A stretch of 35,016 nt of DNA from an uncultured Dechloromonas sp. (lineage in GTDB: Bacteria; Pseudomonadota; Gammaproteobacteria; Burkholderiales; Rhodocyclaceae): positions 1 to 35,016 of the forward strand of contig CALKUR010000032.1 in the NCBI GenBank assembly GCA_937996725.1, read 5' to 3'. The translations under genes were made by a program, and so were the position numbers. Shown one piece after another: positions 15,671-25,734 of the stretch. Within the stretch, counting starts at the first letter, position 1. Every line of letters begins with the position of its first letter. The notes beneath the pieces were generated by a model that made no database searches, had not been told where the DNA came from, and saw only the letters and a program-made list of their open reading frames with translations.

Positions 15671-16939
15671 ATGTCGTTGGGCAGTCACCATCACGCGGGG
15701 CATTCACATGCCGGACATGACCATGGGCAGTTGGCACTGATTGATGCGCTGACCGGTGAGCACGCCAGCGCCGAATCGAATCGACTTGTGCGCCGTTCAG
15801 TCAACGTCAGCATGGGCGTCAATGTCTTGCTGTCCTTCGCCCAGATCATCGTGGGTGTGGTGGCCAACTCGCACAGTCTTCTGGTCGACGGTTTTCATTC
15901 ATTCTCCGATCTGTTGTCGGATTTTCTGGTGCTTTTTGTTGCGCGTCACAGCATTCGTGCTGCCGATGACAGCCATCCCTATGGGCATGCCCGTCTTGAA
16001 ACCTTGGCCACCCTAGTGCTCGGGCTTATGCTCGTCGCCATTGGCGGTGCTTTCCTTTACAGCGCCGGCGAGAAAGCCATGCATCTGGGCGAAGCACCCC
16101 CCGTAGGCATGACTGCGCTCTACGTGGCGATTGGTGCGCTGGCCGCCAAGGAATGGCTCTTCCGTTACATGCTGCGCGCTGCCAAAAAAGCCAACTCGGC
16201 CATGCTGATTGCCAACGCCTGGCACTCGCGGTCCGATGCGGCGTCGTCGCTGGTCGTCGCTATCGGCATCGGCGGTTCGCTGCTGGGTTTTATCTATGCC
16301 GATCTATTGGCCGCGGCGATTGTCGGCGCCCTGATTATCAAGATGGGTTGGGAGTTTTCGCGGGGTGCCCTGGAAGAACTGGTCGACCACGGCGCTGATG
16401 CGGCCCAGACCGAAGAGATCCGCAACACGATTCGCCAGACACCGGGCGTATTGGACCTGCACGACCTGAGAACGCGCCGCATGGCCGACCGGATTCTGGT
16501 GGATGCGCATGTTCATGTGGCGCCACGTATCAGCGTTTCGGAAGGGCATCGCGTTGCCGAACTGGTGCGCAGCAATGTGCGCCGGTCGTGTACATCGGTG
16601 CTGGATGTGCTGGTGCATATCGATCCGGAAGATGACAGCCTGGCGCAGTGGGGTGCGGCGGAGATGGATCTCTCGCGGGATCGGCTGGAGCGTTGGGTCG
16701 CGGAGGAATCAACGCGGGTCTGGGGTCACGGCCAATGGGCGCCGGAGCGTGTGCAGTTGCATTACCTGAATGGCCAAGTCGAGGTCGAAGTGCTGCTGCC
16801 GCCGGCACCGGATGATCTGCCTGAACCGCAGGCCATTGAGGATGGGGTGCGCAATCTCCGGCAAGCGGCCGAAGTGGCTGGGCTACCGCTGCAGCGCTGG
16901 ACCGTCTATCGCCGGCTAAGCGAAATCGCACCCGAATAG
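15671..16939 (+). CDS. Cation diffusion facilitator (CDF) transporter with C-terminal extension
   Basis: Inner-membrane divalent metal/proton antiporter of 422 residues. The N-terminus is a His-rich metal-binding tail (HHHAGHSHAGHDH). The transport site is formed by two HxxxD motifs: His76/Asp80 (DGFHSFSD, helix 2) and His185/Asp189 (AWHSRSD, helix 5). The usual cytoplasmic domain follows and ends with LDVLVHIDPED near residue 320. About 100 more residues come after that, including VQLHYLNGQVEVEVLLPP, which looks like another alpha/beta unit; common CDF proteins stop near 300. The His-containing site suits Zn, Fe, Co or Ni; selectivity cannot be decided. ATG 15671 is chosen for its ribosome site over a TTG at 15650. 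The gene ends two bases before an NtrC-type site of the glnA promoter. Confidence 0.9.
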   Translation: MSLGSHHHAGHSHAGHDHGQLALIDALTGEHASAESNRLVRRSVNVSMGVNVLLSFAQIIVGVVANSHSLLVDGFHSFSDLLSDFLVLFVARHSIRAADDSHPYGHARLETLATLVLGLMLVAIGGAFLYSAGEKAMHLGEAPPVGMTALYVAIGALAAKEWLFRYMLRAAKKANSAMLIANAWHSRSDAASSLVVAIGIGGSLLGFIYADLLAAAIVGALIIKMGWEFSRGALEELVDHGADAAQTEEIRNTIRQTPGVLDLHDLRTRRMADRILVDAHVHVAPRISVSEGHRVAELVRSNVRRSCTSVLDVLVHIDPEDDSLAQWGAAEMDLSRDRLERWVAEESTRVWGHGQWAPERVQLHYLNGQVEVEVLLPPAPDDLPEPQAIEDGVRNLRQAAEVAGLPLQRWTVYRRLSEIAPE

Positions 16940-16941
16940 TG

Positions 16942-16958
16942 CGCACTATAAAGGTGCA
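16942..16958 (+). promoter_or_regulatory. NtrC-type enhancer site 1 upstream of glnA
   Basis: The 17-base element CGCACTATAAAGGTGCA matches the NtrC dyad pattern TGCACY-N5-GGTGCA at GCAC(T)...GGTGCA. Its centre is 30 bases (about three helical turns) upstream of the centre of site 2 and roughly 144 bases upstream of the predicted glnA transcription start. Confidence 0.75.
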
Positions 16959-16971
16959 AAACGAGCCACAA

Positions 16972-16988
16972 TGCACCGAATTGGTGCG
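16972..16988 (+). promoter_or_regulatory. NtrC-type enhancer site 2 upstream of glnA
   Basis: TGCACCGAATTGGTGCG is an almost perfect NtrC dyad: TGCACC and GGTGCG arms around five bases. The centre lies about 114 bases upstream of the predicted transcription start, close to the well-studied strong sites of the enterobacterial glnAp2 promoter. Confidence 0.8.
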
Positions 16989-17066
16989 TTTAGGGTTGGC
17001 GGGCCAGCGTCACTCGTCAAAACACGCCTCTCCAGTGCTTTGGAGCGGTCGGTTAGCGTATCATTG

Positions 17067-17083
17067 TTGGCATGGATCCTGCT
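17067..17083 (+). promoter_or_regulatory. Sigma-54 promoter of glnA
   Basis: TTGGCATGGATCCTGCT fits the -24/-12 consensus YTGGCACGRNNNTTGCW at 15 of 17 positions, with GG and GC separated by exactly ten bases. Transcription would start about 12 bases past the GC, near 17094, giving a leader of some 68 bases before the glnA ATG. Confidence 0.85.
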
Positions 17084-17161
17084 TTGAAGGTAGGGCAACG
17101 ATTTTTCTTGTTTCTGTATGTTCAGATCGCCTAGGGCGGTCGATTTTAGGAGAGCGCAGTT

Positions 17162-18574
17162 ATGACCACCGTGCAAGACGTCCTGAAGCTGGTCAAGGAC
17201 AACGACGTCAAATACGTCGACTTCCGTTTTACCGATACCCGTGGCAAAGAGCAGCACGTTGGTGTGCCCATTAGCCAGTTCAACGAAGAAAAGTTCGAAG
17301 AAGGCCAAGCATTTGACGGTTCGTCGATCGCCGGTTGGAAGGGCATTCAAGCCTCTGACATGCTGCTGATTCCGGATCCGGCCTCGGCCTATATCGATCC
17401 GTTCTATGACGAAGTCACGCTGGTGTTGACCTGTGATGTGGTTGAGCCGACCGATGGCAAGGGTTACGACCGTGACCCGCGTTCGATCGCCAAGCGCGCC
17501 GAGGCGTACTTGAAGAGCTCGGGTATTGGTGACACGGCCTTCTTTGGTCCGGAACCGGAATTCTTTATTTTTGATTCGGTCGAGTGGAAGACCGACATGT
17601 CGGGCACCTTCGTGAAGATCTTCTCGGAAGAAGCGGCCTGGTCGTCGGATGCCAAGATCGAAGGCGGCAACACTGGGCACCGTCCGGGCGTTAAGGGTGG
17701 TTATTTCCCGGTCGCGCCGGTCGATAGCTTTAACGATATTCGTACCGCCATGTGTAATGCACTGGAAGCCTGCGGCGTTGAAGTTGAAGTGCACCACCAC
17801 GAAGTGGCCACTGCCGGTCAGAATGAAATCGGTACCAAGTTCGACACCCTGGTTCGTCGCGCTGACAAGACCCAGGTTCTCAAGTACTGCGTGCTGAATG
17901 TGGCACACCAGTACGGTAAGACAGCGACCTTTATGCCGAAGCCGATCGTTGGCGACAATGGTTCGGGTATGCACGTGCACCAGTCGATCTGGAAAGATGG
18001 CAAGAACCTATTTGCAGGTGATCAGTACGCAGGCCTGTCGGAAACCGCCCTGTACTACATCGGCGGCATCATCAAGCACGCCAAGGCGCTGAATGCCATC
18101 ACCAACCCGGGCACCAACTCGTACAAGCGGCTGGTGCCGCATTACGAAGCGCCGGTGAAACTGGCTTACTCGGCCAAGAACCGTTCGGCTTCGATTCGTA
18201 TCCCGTTCGTCGCTTCGACCAAGGCTCGCCGTATCGAAACGCGTTTCCCGGATCCGATCGCCAACCCGTACTTGTGCTTTGCAGCGCTGCTGATGGCCGG
18301 TCTGGATGGTATCCAGAACAAGATCCACCCGGGCGACCCGGCGGACAAGAACCTGTACGATCTGCCGCCGGAAGAAGATGCAAAGATCCCGACCGTGTGT
18401 GCCAGCCTGGACGAAGCGCTGGAAGCCCTGAAGGCTGATCACGAGTTCCTGACCCGTGGTGGCGTCTTCTCGAAGGATTGGATTGAGTCGTACATCAATC
18501 TGAAGATGGAAGAAGTCAACAAGGTGCGTATGACCACGCATCCGGTTGAGTTTGAGATGTACTACTCGTGCTAA
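17162..18574 (+). CDS. glnA: Glutamine synthetase type I (GSI-beta)
   Basis: Makes glutamine from glutamate, ammonia and ATP as a dodecamer in the cytoplasm; the main nitrogen assimilation enzyme. At 470 residues it is the usual bacterial length (E. coli 469). Family signatures: FDGSSIAGW (51-59), FFGPEPEFFIFD (127-138), the ATP-site KPIVGDNGSGMHVHQS (260-275) and NRSASIRIP (340-348). Tyr399 in KNLYDLPPEE is the adenylylation site, so activity should be switched by GlnE, as in other GSI-beta enzymes. The ribosome site AGGAG lies 11-15 bases upstream. Transcription is likely NtrC/sigma-54 dependent (two dyads and a -24/-12 element upstream). A strong terminator follows, then ntrB and ntrC. Confidence 0.98.
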   Translation: MTTVQDVLKLVKDNDVKYVDFRFTDTRGKEQHVGVPISQFNEEKFEEGQAFDGSSIAGWKGIQASDMLLIPDPASAYIDPFYDEVTLVLTCDVVEPTDGKGYDRDPRSIAKRAEAYLKSSGIGDTAFFGPEPEFFIFDSVEWKTDMSGTFVKIFSEEAAWSSDAKIEGGNTGHRPGVKGGYFPVAPVDSFNDIRTAMCNALEACGVEVEVHHHEVATAGQNEIGTKFDTLVRRADKTQVLKYCVLNVAHQYGKTATFMPKPIVGDNGSGMHVHQSIWKDGKNLFAGDQYAGLSETALYYIGGIIKHAKALNAITNPGTNSYKRLVPHYEAPVKLAYSAKNRSASIRIPFVASTKARRIETRFPDPIANPYLCFAALLMAGLDGIQNKIHPGDPADKNLYDLPPEEDAKIPTVCASLDEALEALKADHEFLTRGGVFSKDWIESYINLKMEEVNKVRMTTHPVEFEMYYSC

Positions 18575-18615
18575 CTCGAGTCGCATTGCAAAGCCACTAA
18601 GGCGAACGCAAGAAG

Positions 18616-18645
18616 GAGGGACGGTTCGCCGTCCCTCTTTTGTTT
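18616..18645 (+). terminator. Intrinsic terminator between glnA and ntrB
   Basis: A nine-pair stem (GAGGGACGG / CCGTCCCTC) with a TTCG tetraloop runs into TTTTGTTT. It ends about 17 bases before the ntrB ATG, so ntrB-ntrC must be expressed either by partial read-through from glnA or from a promoter within the glnA 3' end. Confidence 0.9.
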
Positions 18646-18661
18646 CAAGCCCGGAAAAGAC

Positions 18662-19744
18662 ATGAACACGAAGGTGACACCGACGACAGCAACGACAGCG
18701 CCAACCCGTTATGCCGGGCTCGAGCTGCTGTCGTCAGCTGCCGTGGTGTTGGATCGCTCGCAGAATATCGTCTACCTGAATCCGGCTGCCGAGAATCTTC
18801 TACGCATCAGTCAGCGTGCCGCCCTGGGGCGCGAGCTCTTCCAGGTGATTGGGGTAACGCCTGAGCTGGTCAGCGCTATCATGAAATCGCTGAGCAATCA
18901 GTGGGGCTATAGCGGTCAGAATATTCAGATCGAGCGTGGCGATGAAGTGTTCCACGTCGATTGCACCGTAACACCTCTGGATGAAGACGCGGGTGGTCTG
19001 CTGATCGAGTTGCGCCCAGTCGATCAGCAATTGCGGGCGCGGCGTGAAGAGCGGCTCGTCGAACTGCAGCTCCGTCATCGGGAACTGATGCGAAATTTGG
19101 CGCATGAAATTAAAAATCCCCTGGGTGGCATTCGAGGTGCTGCACAACTTTTAGAACATGAGCTGCCGAACCCGGCATTGCGTGAATACACGCAGGTCAT
19201 CATTAAGGAAACCGATCGTCTACAGGACCTGCTACAACGTCTTCTACAACCGCATCAGGGCATGCAACCCGCGCCGACCAACATCCACGAAATTCTTGAG
19301 CGTGTTCGGAGTCTGGTACTTGCTGAGTTCCCCAAGACGCTCACCGTCCGTCGAGATTACGATACCAGCCTGCCTGAGATTACGGCGGACCGCGAACAAT
19401 TGATTCAGGCCGTGCTGAACATTGCCCGGAACGCGGCGCAGGCTATGGCCGCCGCGCCGGAGCACAGCGGCCAGATCACCCTGCGCACGCGCGCTGTCCG
19501 TCAGGTCACGCTACTCAAGCACCGCTGGAAGTTGGCGATCGAGATCCAGGTTATTGATAATGGCCCAGGCATCCCGCGCAACATTCTGGAACGCATGTTC
19601 TATCCGCTGGTCTCCGGTCGCGAAGGCGGCACAGGGCTCGGTCTGACCATTGCGCAGAGTTTTGTGCAGCAGCATCAAGGCACCATCGAATGTGAAAGCC
19701 GGCCAGGGCATACGCAATTCATTATCCGATTGCCGGTGGTGTAA
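18662..19744 (+). CDS. ntrB: Nitrogen regulation sensor histidine kinase NtrB
   Basis: Cytoplasmic two-component kinase/phosphatase that controls NtrC in response to PII. The 360 residues comprise an N-terminal PAS domain (about 15-120; LDRSQNIVYLNPAAENLL), a dimerisation/phosphoacceptor domain with His148 in NLAHEIKNPLGGIRGAAQLL, and a catalytic ATPase domain with IARNAAQAM (N box), DNGPGIP (G1) and GGTGLGLTIAQ (G2). There are no membrane segments, as expected for NtrB. It lies just past the glnA terminator and 100 bases before ntrC. Also called glnL. Confidence 0.96.
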   Translation: MNTKVTPTTATTAPTRYAGLELLSSAAVVLDRSQNIVYLNPAAENLLRISQRAALGRELFQVIGVTPELVSAIMKSLSNQWGYSGQNIQIERGDEVFHVDCTVTPLDEDAGGLLIELRPVDQQLRARREERLVELQLRHRELMRNLAHEIKNPLGGIRGAAQLLEHELPNPALREYTQVIIKETDRLQDLLQRLLQPHQGMQPAPTNIHEILERVRSLVLAEFPKTLTVRRDYDTSLPEITADREQLIQAVLNIARNAAQAMAAAPEHSGQITLRTRAVRQVTLLKHRWKLAIEIQVIDNGPGIPRNILERMFYPLVSGREGGTGLGLTIAQSFVQQHQGTIECESRPGHTQFIIRLPVV

Positions 19745-19844
19745 AAGATCATGATGAAAAACAGGCACGGTATTTGCTCAGTATCGGGTAGTGCAAAAAC
19801 CGAGGTGCAGTAGGCCTCTCGGTAACCTTTTGGAGATACCCCAT

Positions 19845-21335
<1,491 letters not shown>

Positions 21336-22120
21336 CCACATTGATTCGTGTGAGTCCACGAATCAATCGTTGCTCACCGCTGCCGAAGAAGGCGCACCGG
21401 TAGGATCGGTGTTGGTGGCACGCGGGCAAACGGCGGGTCGCGGGCGGCGAGGCCGCGCATGGCTGGCAGAACCGGGAAAAACACTCACCTTCTCGGTGCT
21501 CTGGACCTTCCCGGTCGATCCGCAATCGATTAACGGTCTATCGTTGGCCGTTGGGGTGGCGCTCTATCGCGCGTTGAACGTAATCAGCCTTGGCCCCCGT
21601 CCCGCCGGGGTGCGCTTCGGTCTCAAATGGCCTAACGATGTGCTGTTACGTACAGATGGCCTGCCCGATGCCAAAGTGGGCGGCATCCTGATTGAATCGG
21701 TGATACGCAAAGCCTCCGAGGGATCGCGGGAGCTCGCTGTGGTCATAGGCATTGGCCTCAACTGCCTGGCATCGGAGGCTTTGCAATCAGCAGTGATTGA
21801 CCAACCGGTTGCCGCATTGTCCGATGGGTTTGTGGATAAGCAGACCTTAACGCCAGACGCTTTTCTTCCCGTCGTGCTCGATGCGCTACAACACACGCTG
21901 GACGAATTCTCTCGTACAGGCTTTGCAGCGTTGCGCGATGAGTGGCAAAACGCGCATTTTTGGCAAGGTGCGGCGGTGCGTATCAGCGAAGCCGGAACAC
22001 CGTTACTCGATGGCGAAGTACGCGGGGTCGATGCGGATGGCGCGCTGGTCATAGCGACTCCGGTAGGCATTGAACGGGTCGTCACCGGCGATGTCAGCCT
22101 GCGCAAGGTATAGTTTCCGT

Positions 22121-22846
22121 ATGAATCTGTTACTCGACCTGGGGAACTCTCGTGTGAAATGGGGGCTGTCCGATAGTAAAGCACAACCCTTAGTCGCACG
22201 GGGATCGGCAGCCTATGATGCCCAGAGTCTTGCGCAACTGGCTGCCGCATGGCGCGGCTTCAGTCTGGATCATGTCTGCTATGCCAGCGTGGTCGATCAG
22301 GAACGCGAGCAAGCCGTGCTATCGCGCCTGCCGTCTATCGTTGCGCCGCACCGGTTTATGGTATCCCAACAATTTGGCACGCTGTGTAACGCCTACGCTA
22401 CACCGGAAACGCTGGGTCTGGATCGCTGGGCCGCGGCGATCGGTGCTTGGGCAAAAGTGCAGAGTGCTTGTCTGGTCATCAGTGCCGGTACAGCCACGAC
22501 CATCGATGTGATCGAAGCCTCGCAAGCGGGCGGAGTATACCGTGGCGGTCTCATTCTCCCCGGCATGGATTTGATGCTGCAATCCCTGCATCAGGGAACA
22601 GCCCGCTTGCCTGATGCACAGGGTCGTTATCGGGCGCCCCCCGATGTACCGGATAACACGGTAGACGCTATGGCCAGCGGTGCCGTCGAAGCGACATGCG
22701 GTGCGATGGCGCGGATGGCGGCGCGATTGCCTGCGAATGCCCCTTGGCTACTGACTGGCGGCCATGCCCCGACGCTGCAAGCCGCTTTACAACAACGCGC
22801 CACCCATGTTGAAGACCTCGTGCTCGACGGTCTGGCCCAGATTTAA
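22121..22846 (+). CDS. coaX: Type III pantothenate kinase
   Basis: First step of coenzyme A synthesis: phosphorylates pantothenate, using the ASKHA fold and requiring a monovalent cation. Motifs are LLLDLGNSRVKWGL (phosphate-1 loop), GLDRWAAAIGA, VISAGTATTIDVI (phosphate-2), GGLILPGMDLMLQSL, and PDNTVDAMASGAV. The protein has 241 residues, normal for CoaX. ATG 22121 is chosen because the core begins immediately; the open frame runs further back into birA. birA-coaX adjacency is common in betaproteobacteria. The start is seven bases after birA, so the two genes form one operon. Confidence 0.95.
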   Translation: MNLLLDLGNSRVKWGLSDSKAQPLVARGSAAYDAQSLAQLAAAWRGFSLDHVCYASVVDQEREQAVLSRLPSIVAPHRFMVSQQFGTLCNAYATPETLGLDRWAAAIGAWAKVQSACLVISAGTATTIDVIEASQAGGVYRGGLILPGMDLMLQSLHQGTARLPDAQGRYRAPPDVPDNTVDAMASGAVEATCGAMARMAARLPANAPWLLTGGHAPTLQAALQQRATHVEDLVLDGLAQI

Positions 22847-22862
22847 CTGACTGAGATCGCTG

Positions 22863-24236
22863 ATGGATCCGCTACACCGAAAAAAACTTCCCCCCAGAGC
22901 CCCCAGTAATTTCCGCGGCGTTGTCGTTGAAGAGCTCATGGCCTTCTGGTCGTTCATCACCAGCAACTGGATCTTTGTATTGCCCAGTTTGTTGCTGATG
23001 GTGTTGCTAATCTATGTGGTCCGGCCTTTGCCACCGAAGACCCTGACCATTGGCACGGGGCAATTGAATTCGACACCCGATGTAGTCGGCCGTAAGTATC
23101 AAGAATTTTTCAAGCGCCATGGCGTAGACCTGAAGCTGGTGCCGACGAAGGGCGCTGTTGAGAACTTGCAGCTTCTCAAAGAGGGCAAAGTCGATGCGGC
23201 GTTCTCTCAGGGCGGCTTGCCGCTGGGTGATAGTATCGAGAACGTTCGCTCTCTTGGGGCTATCGCCTATCAGCCGCTCTGGTTCTTTTATTACGGTAAA
23301 GATACCGACGAACAAGACCTCACCCGCTTGCTTGCGGGTCGCAAGGTGTCGGTGAACGTCGAAGGGAGTAGTACCCGTGGATTGACCTTAGAAGTTCTTG
23401 AGGCACAAGGCGTCGATATCCATTCGCCGAACCTGCTGGCGATGAAAACACCGGATTCGGTAGCGGCGTTCAGAGACAAGAAGATTGACGGCCTGTTTCT
23501 GGTCGGCGGCATGGAGTCTAAAAATATCTGGGCGGTGTCCAAGTTTCCGGGCGTGAAGATGTACGACTTCCGTCTGGCTGAAGCCTATTCCAAAAAATTT
23601 CCGTATCTGGAAGTCGTGAAGTTTCCGGTTGGGGGATTTAGTTTTCATCCTGTCACACCGGCCAAAGACATTCACATGATCGCTACGACGCTGGATATTC
23701 TGACCACTGAAGAACTGCATCCTGCACTGCAGCTGTTGTTTATGGAAGCGACCAGCGATTTTGAGCAGAAGCGGGTATCTTTTTTTACGCGTAACAAATT
23801 CCCAGTCTACATGGATACGCGGATCCAAGAGAGTGATGTCGCGCGTCGCTACTTCAAAGAAGGGTCGCCTTTCCTATGGGGCTATGTGCCTTATTGGATC
23901 GCTAGCCTATTTGATGAAGTCTGGTTTTATCTCTTGGCGATTGGTGCCATCGTCATCCCATTGATCGGTTTTGTGCCGAGCTATCGCAAATCACATGCCG
24001 TGCTCAGTATCGAACACTGTTACGATCAGTTGCGTGCGATTGAAACGATGATTATCCGAGCACGCCAGTTTTCCGAGCCCGTTGATCCCGGATTGCTGGA
24101 GCAGATCGATCTGTTGAGCGATGAGGCGCGTGAACTCTGGGTGCCCACCGGTAACCGCAGTGCCTATTACGATCTACGTGCAGCTATCATGATCGTGCGT
24201 GCAGATCTTCTTGCGGCTCTGGGACGAAAAACTTAA
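22863..24236 (+). CDS. Membrane-anchored TAXI-family (TRAP-type) solute-binding protein
   Basis: A 457-residue protein whose central part (about 58-340) matches the TAXI branch of TRAP solute-binding proteins: LTIGTGQLNSTPDVVGRKYQEF, VPTKGAVENLQLLKEGKVDAAFSQG, and AAFRDKKIDGLFLVGG. In place of a cleaved signal it has a cytoplasmic N-terminus and a transmembrane helix (about 36-53); a second helix (about 353-372) is followed by some 85 cytoplasmic residues with acidic helical character. No TRAP permease (DctQM-type) gene is near, so it is an orphan. It may sense a ligand rather than feed a transporter; this is inference. The start is uncertain: ATG 22941 (residue 27) would also keep the first helix. 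It lies 16 bases after coaX. Confidence 0.8.
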   Translation: MDPLHRKKLPPRAPSNFRGVVVEELMAFWSFITSNWIFVLPSLLLMVLLIYVVRPLPPKTLTIGTGQLNSTPDVVGRKYQEFFKRHGVDLKLVPTKGAVENLQLLKEGKVDAAFSQGGLPLGDSIENVRSLGAIAYQPLWFFYYGKDTDEQDLTRLLAGRKVSVNVEGSSTRGLTLEVLEAQGVDIHSPNLLAMKTPDSVAAFRDKKIDGLFLVGGMESKNIWAVSKFPGVKMYDFRLAEAYSKKFPYLEVVKFPVGGFSFHPVTPAKDIHMIATTLDILTTEELHPALQLLFMEATSDFEQKRVSFFTRNKFPVYMDTRIQESDVARRYFKEGSPFLWGYVPYWIASLFDEVWFYLLAIGAIVIPLIGFVPSYRKSHAVLSIEHCYDQLRAIETMIIRARQFSEPVDPGLLEQIDLLSDEARELWVPTGNRSAYYDLRAAIMIVRADLLAALGRKT

Positions 24237-24254
24237 AAGACTCAGCCGGGGCGC

Positions 24255-25037
24255 TTAGGTTTCGATGATGGGTAGGCTGCCCACATGCGCCCGCAATGCA
24301 CTCTTGGCAGCCTTCCAGTCGGGATACATCGTCTCAACGAGTGCCCAGAAGCGCGGGCCATGATTCATTTCTTTGGTGTGCGCCAGTTCATGTGCTACCA
24401 CATAGTCGATCAGAGTGAGTGGTAGATGGATCAGTCGCCAGTTCAATCGGATATCGCCACGGTTGTTGCAGCTCCCCCAGCGGGTCCGTGCTTGTGTGAG
24501 TGCCAGCCTCGGCATGGGGATGCCGAGTTGCTGGGTATAAACCGCGACACGCTCTTCAAAGCAGGCCATTGCCCGCTCGCGCAGCCATAGCACGAGGGCC
24601 CGGTGGTTGCGAACGGTATCTAGCGGATCGTGTGTTGCCAGAACAAGTTGTTCCGGATGCTGTTCGACTTGAGGCTTGCGACTAGTATGCTGACGCGTTC
24701 TGACGGGTAAGGGCGATCCCATATAGAGCAGCGGTTCGCTTTCGTGAATACGCCATTCCTTGTGAAAGCGCTCTTCACGCCATTCGTCGAGCTTCTTGAT
24801 CACCCAGTCTTCGTGTGCGTGAATCAGCTGTTCCACCTCGCGTAGCGTGGTACGCATCGGGCCTAAGACGCGTAGTCCACGGTGATCGATATTCAGGCAG
24901 AGGCTGCGCCGATGGCGACGTTTGATCGTATACGGCACGATACGATCTGCCAGCGCAATACTGCGCGGCTGTTCCGGGGATTGTTCGCCCCGGGGCTTGT
25001 TATCACCGAACAGCAGGAAGTTCGCCCATCGCATCAC
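24255..25037 (-). CDS. YgjP-like M48/DUF45 zinc metallopeptidase-family protein
   Basis: A 260-residue protein of the YgjP/SprT-like group. The zinc motif HELAH occupies residues 216-220, with a third likely ligand His226 (EMNHGPRFW). Upstream is the family signature RWGSCNNRGDIRLNWRLIHLP. The N-terminal half (RHRRSLCLNIDHRGLRVLGP, then a helix with HEDWVIKKLDEW) is the usual YgjP arrangement. No signal peptide is present, so it is cytoplasmic. The start overlaps the 3' end of plsC by 35 bases on the same strand; a second Met follows at once. The gene ends 18 bases from the convergent TAXI gene. The natural substrate is not known. Confidence 0.88.
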   Translation of the reverse strand: MMRWANFLLFGDNKPRGEQSPEQPRSIALADRIVPYTIKRRHRRSLCLNIDHRGLRVLGPMRTTLREVEQLIHAHEDWVIKKLDEWREERFHKEWRIHESEPLLYMGSPLPVRTRQHTSRKPQVEQHPEQLVLATHDPLDTVRNHRALVLWLRERAMACFEERVAVYTQQLGIPMPRLALTQARTRWGSCNNRGDIRLNWRLIHLPLTLIDYVVAHELAHTKEMNHGPRFWALVETMYPDWKAAKSALRAHVGSLPIIET

Positions 25038-25728
25038 GGATCCAGGTCTCCACGCGTTGGTTTAATTCTGCTTCGCTTAACCCCTTCGGGTCAATGGGGG
25101 GGCCAAAACGCACCGTAATGGTCCCCGGACGTTTGATAAAGGCATTACGCGGCCAGAGTTCCCCTGCATTATGCGCTACCGGAATCACGGTTGCGCCAGT
25201 GCGCGTTGCCAGATGTGCGCCACCGGCTTTGAATCGGCCCATTTTGCCGGGCGCAACACGCGTGCCTTCCGGAAAGATAATGATCGAGAGCCCTTCGCTG
25301 AGACGCTTCTTGCCTTGCGTGACGATTTTTTCCAGGGCGGACTTGCCGGCGCTACGGTCGATCCAGATCATGCGCAAGCCCCAGAGTGCCCAGCCAAAAA
25401 ATGGGATGCGGAGGAGTTCGCGCTTCAGGACAAAAACTGCCGGGGGTGTCCAGACCTGGAGTGCGATGGTTTCCCAGGCAGATTGGTGTTTGGAAAGATA
25501 GATCGCCGGTGTGCTCGAAATATTTTCGCGCCCCTGTACCACTGTACGGATACCAAGCAGGTGGCGCGTCATCAGCATAAAGCCGGCACGCCACATATCG
25601 CAGACCGCGTAACAACTACGGAAGCGCGGTTGCTCAGGTAATACGTAGGTGCATAGCACCAGAATGCCGCAGAAGATTGTCCAGACCGTAAGGAATAAAC
25701 TAAACAGGGTCGAGCGTAAAATCGTCAT
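25003..25728 (-). CDS. plsC: 1-acyl-sn-glycerol-3-phosphate acyltransferase
   Basis: Acylates lysophosphatidic acid to phosphatidic acid in phospholipid synthesis. The 241-residue protein begins with a hydrophobic anchor (about 8-30) and carries the acyltransferase motifs SKHQSAWET (HX4E, His81 and Glu86; many family members have HX4D, both occur) and FPEGTR (152-157). VIPVAHNAGELW is the third block. It acts at the inner face of the cytoplasmic membrane. It follows gmhB by six bases, and the ygjP-like gene overlaps its end, as in many betaproteobacterial genomes. Confidence 0.93.
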   Translation of the reverse strand: MTILRSTLFSLFLTVWTIFCGILVLCTYVLPEQPRFRSCYAVCDMWRAGFMLMTRHLLGIRTVVQGRENISSTPAIYLSKHQSAWETIALQVWTPPAVFVLKRELLRIPFFGWALWGLRMIWIDRSAGKSALEKIVTQGKKRLSEGLSIIIFPEGTRVAPGKMGRFKAGGAHLATRTGATVIPVAHNAGELWPRNAFIKRPGTITVRFGPPIDPKGLSEAELNQRVETWIRDAMGELPAVR

Positions 25729-25734
25729 ATGGCG

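Noticed and set aside
16946..17980. A 344-codon open frame on the minus strand across the glnA promoter and gene
   Set aside because: It is antisense to a fully conserved glnA and runs through the NtrC and sigma-54 sites. Its composition (His, Arg, Val, Gly rich) is that of a mirror frame of high-GC coding DNA; no family pattern is seen.
19745..19844. TGCA...GGTGCA pattern between ntrB and ntrC as a third NtrC site
   Set aside because: The arms are poor (TGCAAA) and the spacing is one base too long compared with the two sites before glnA.
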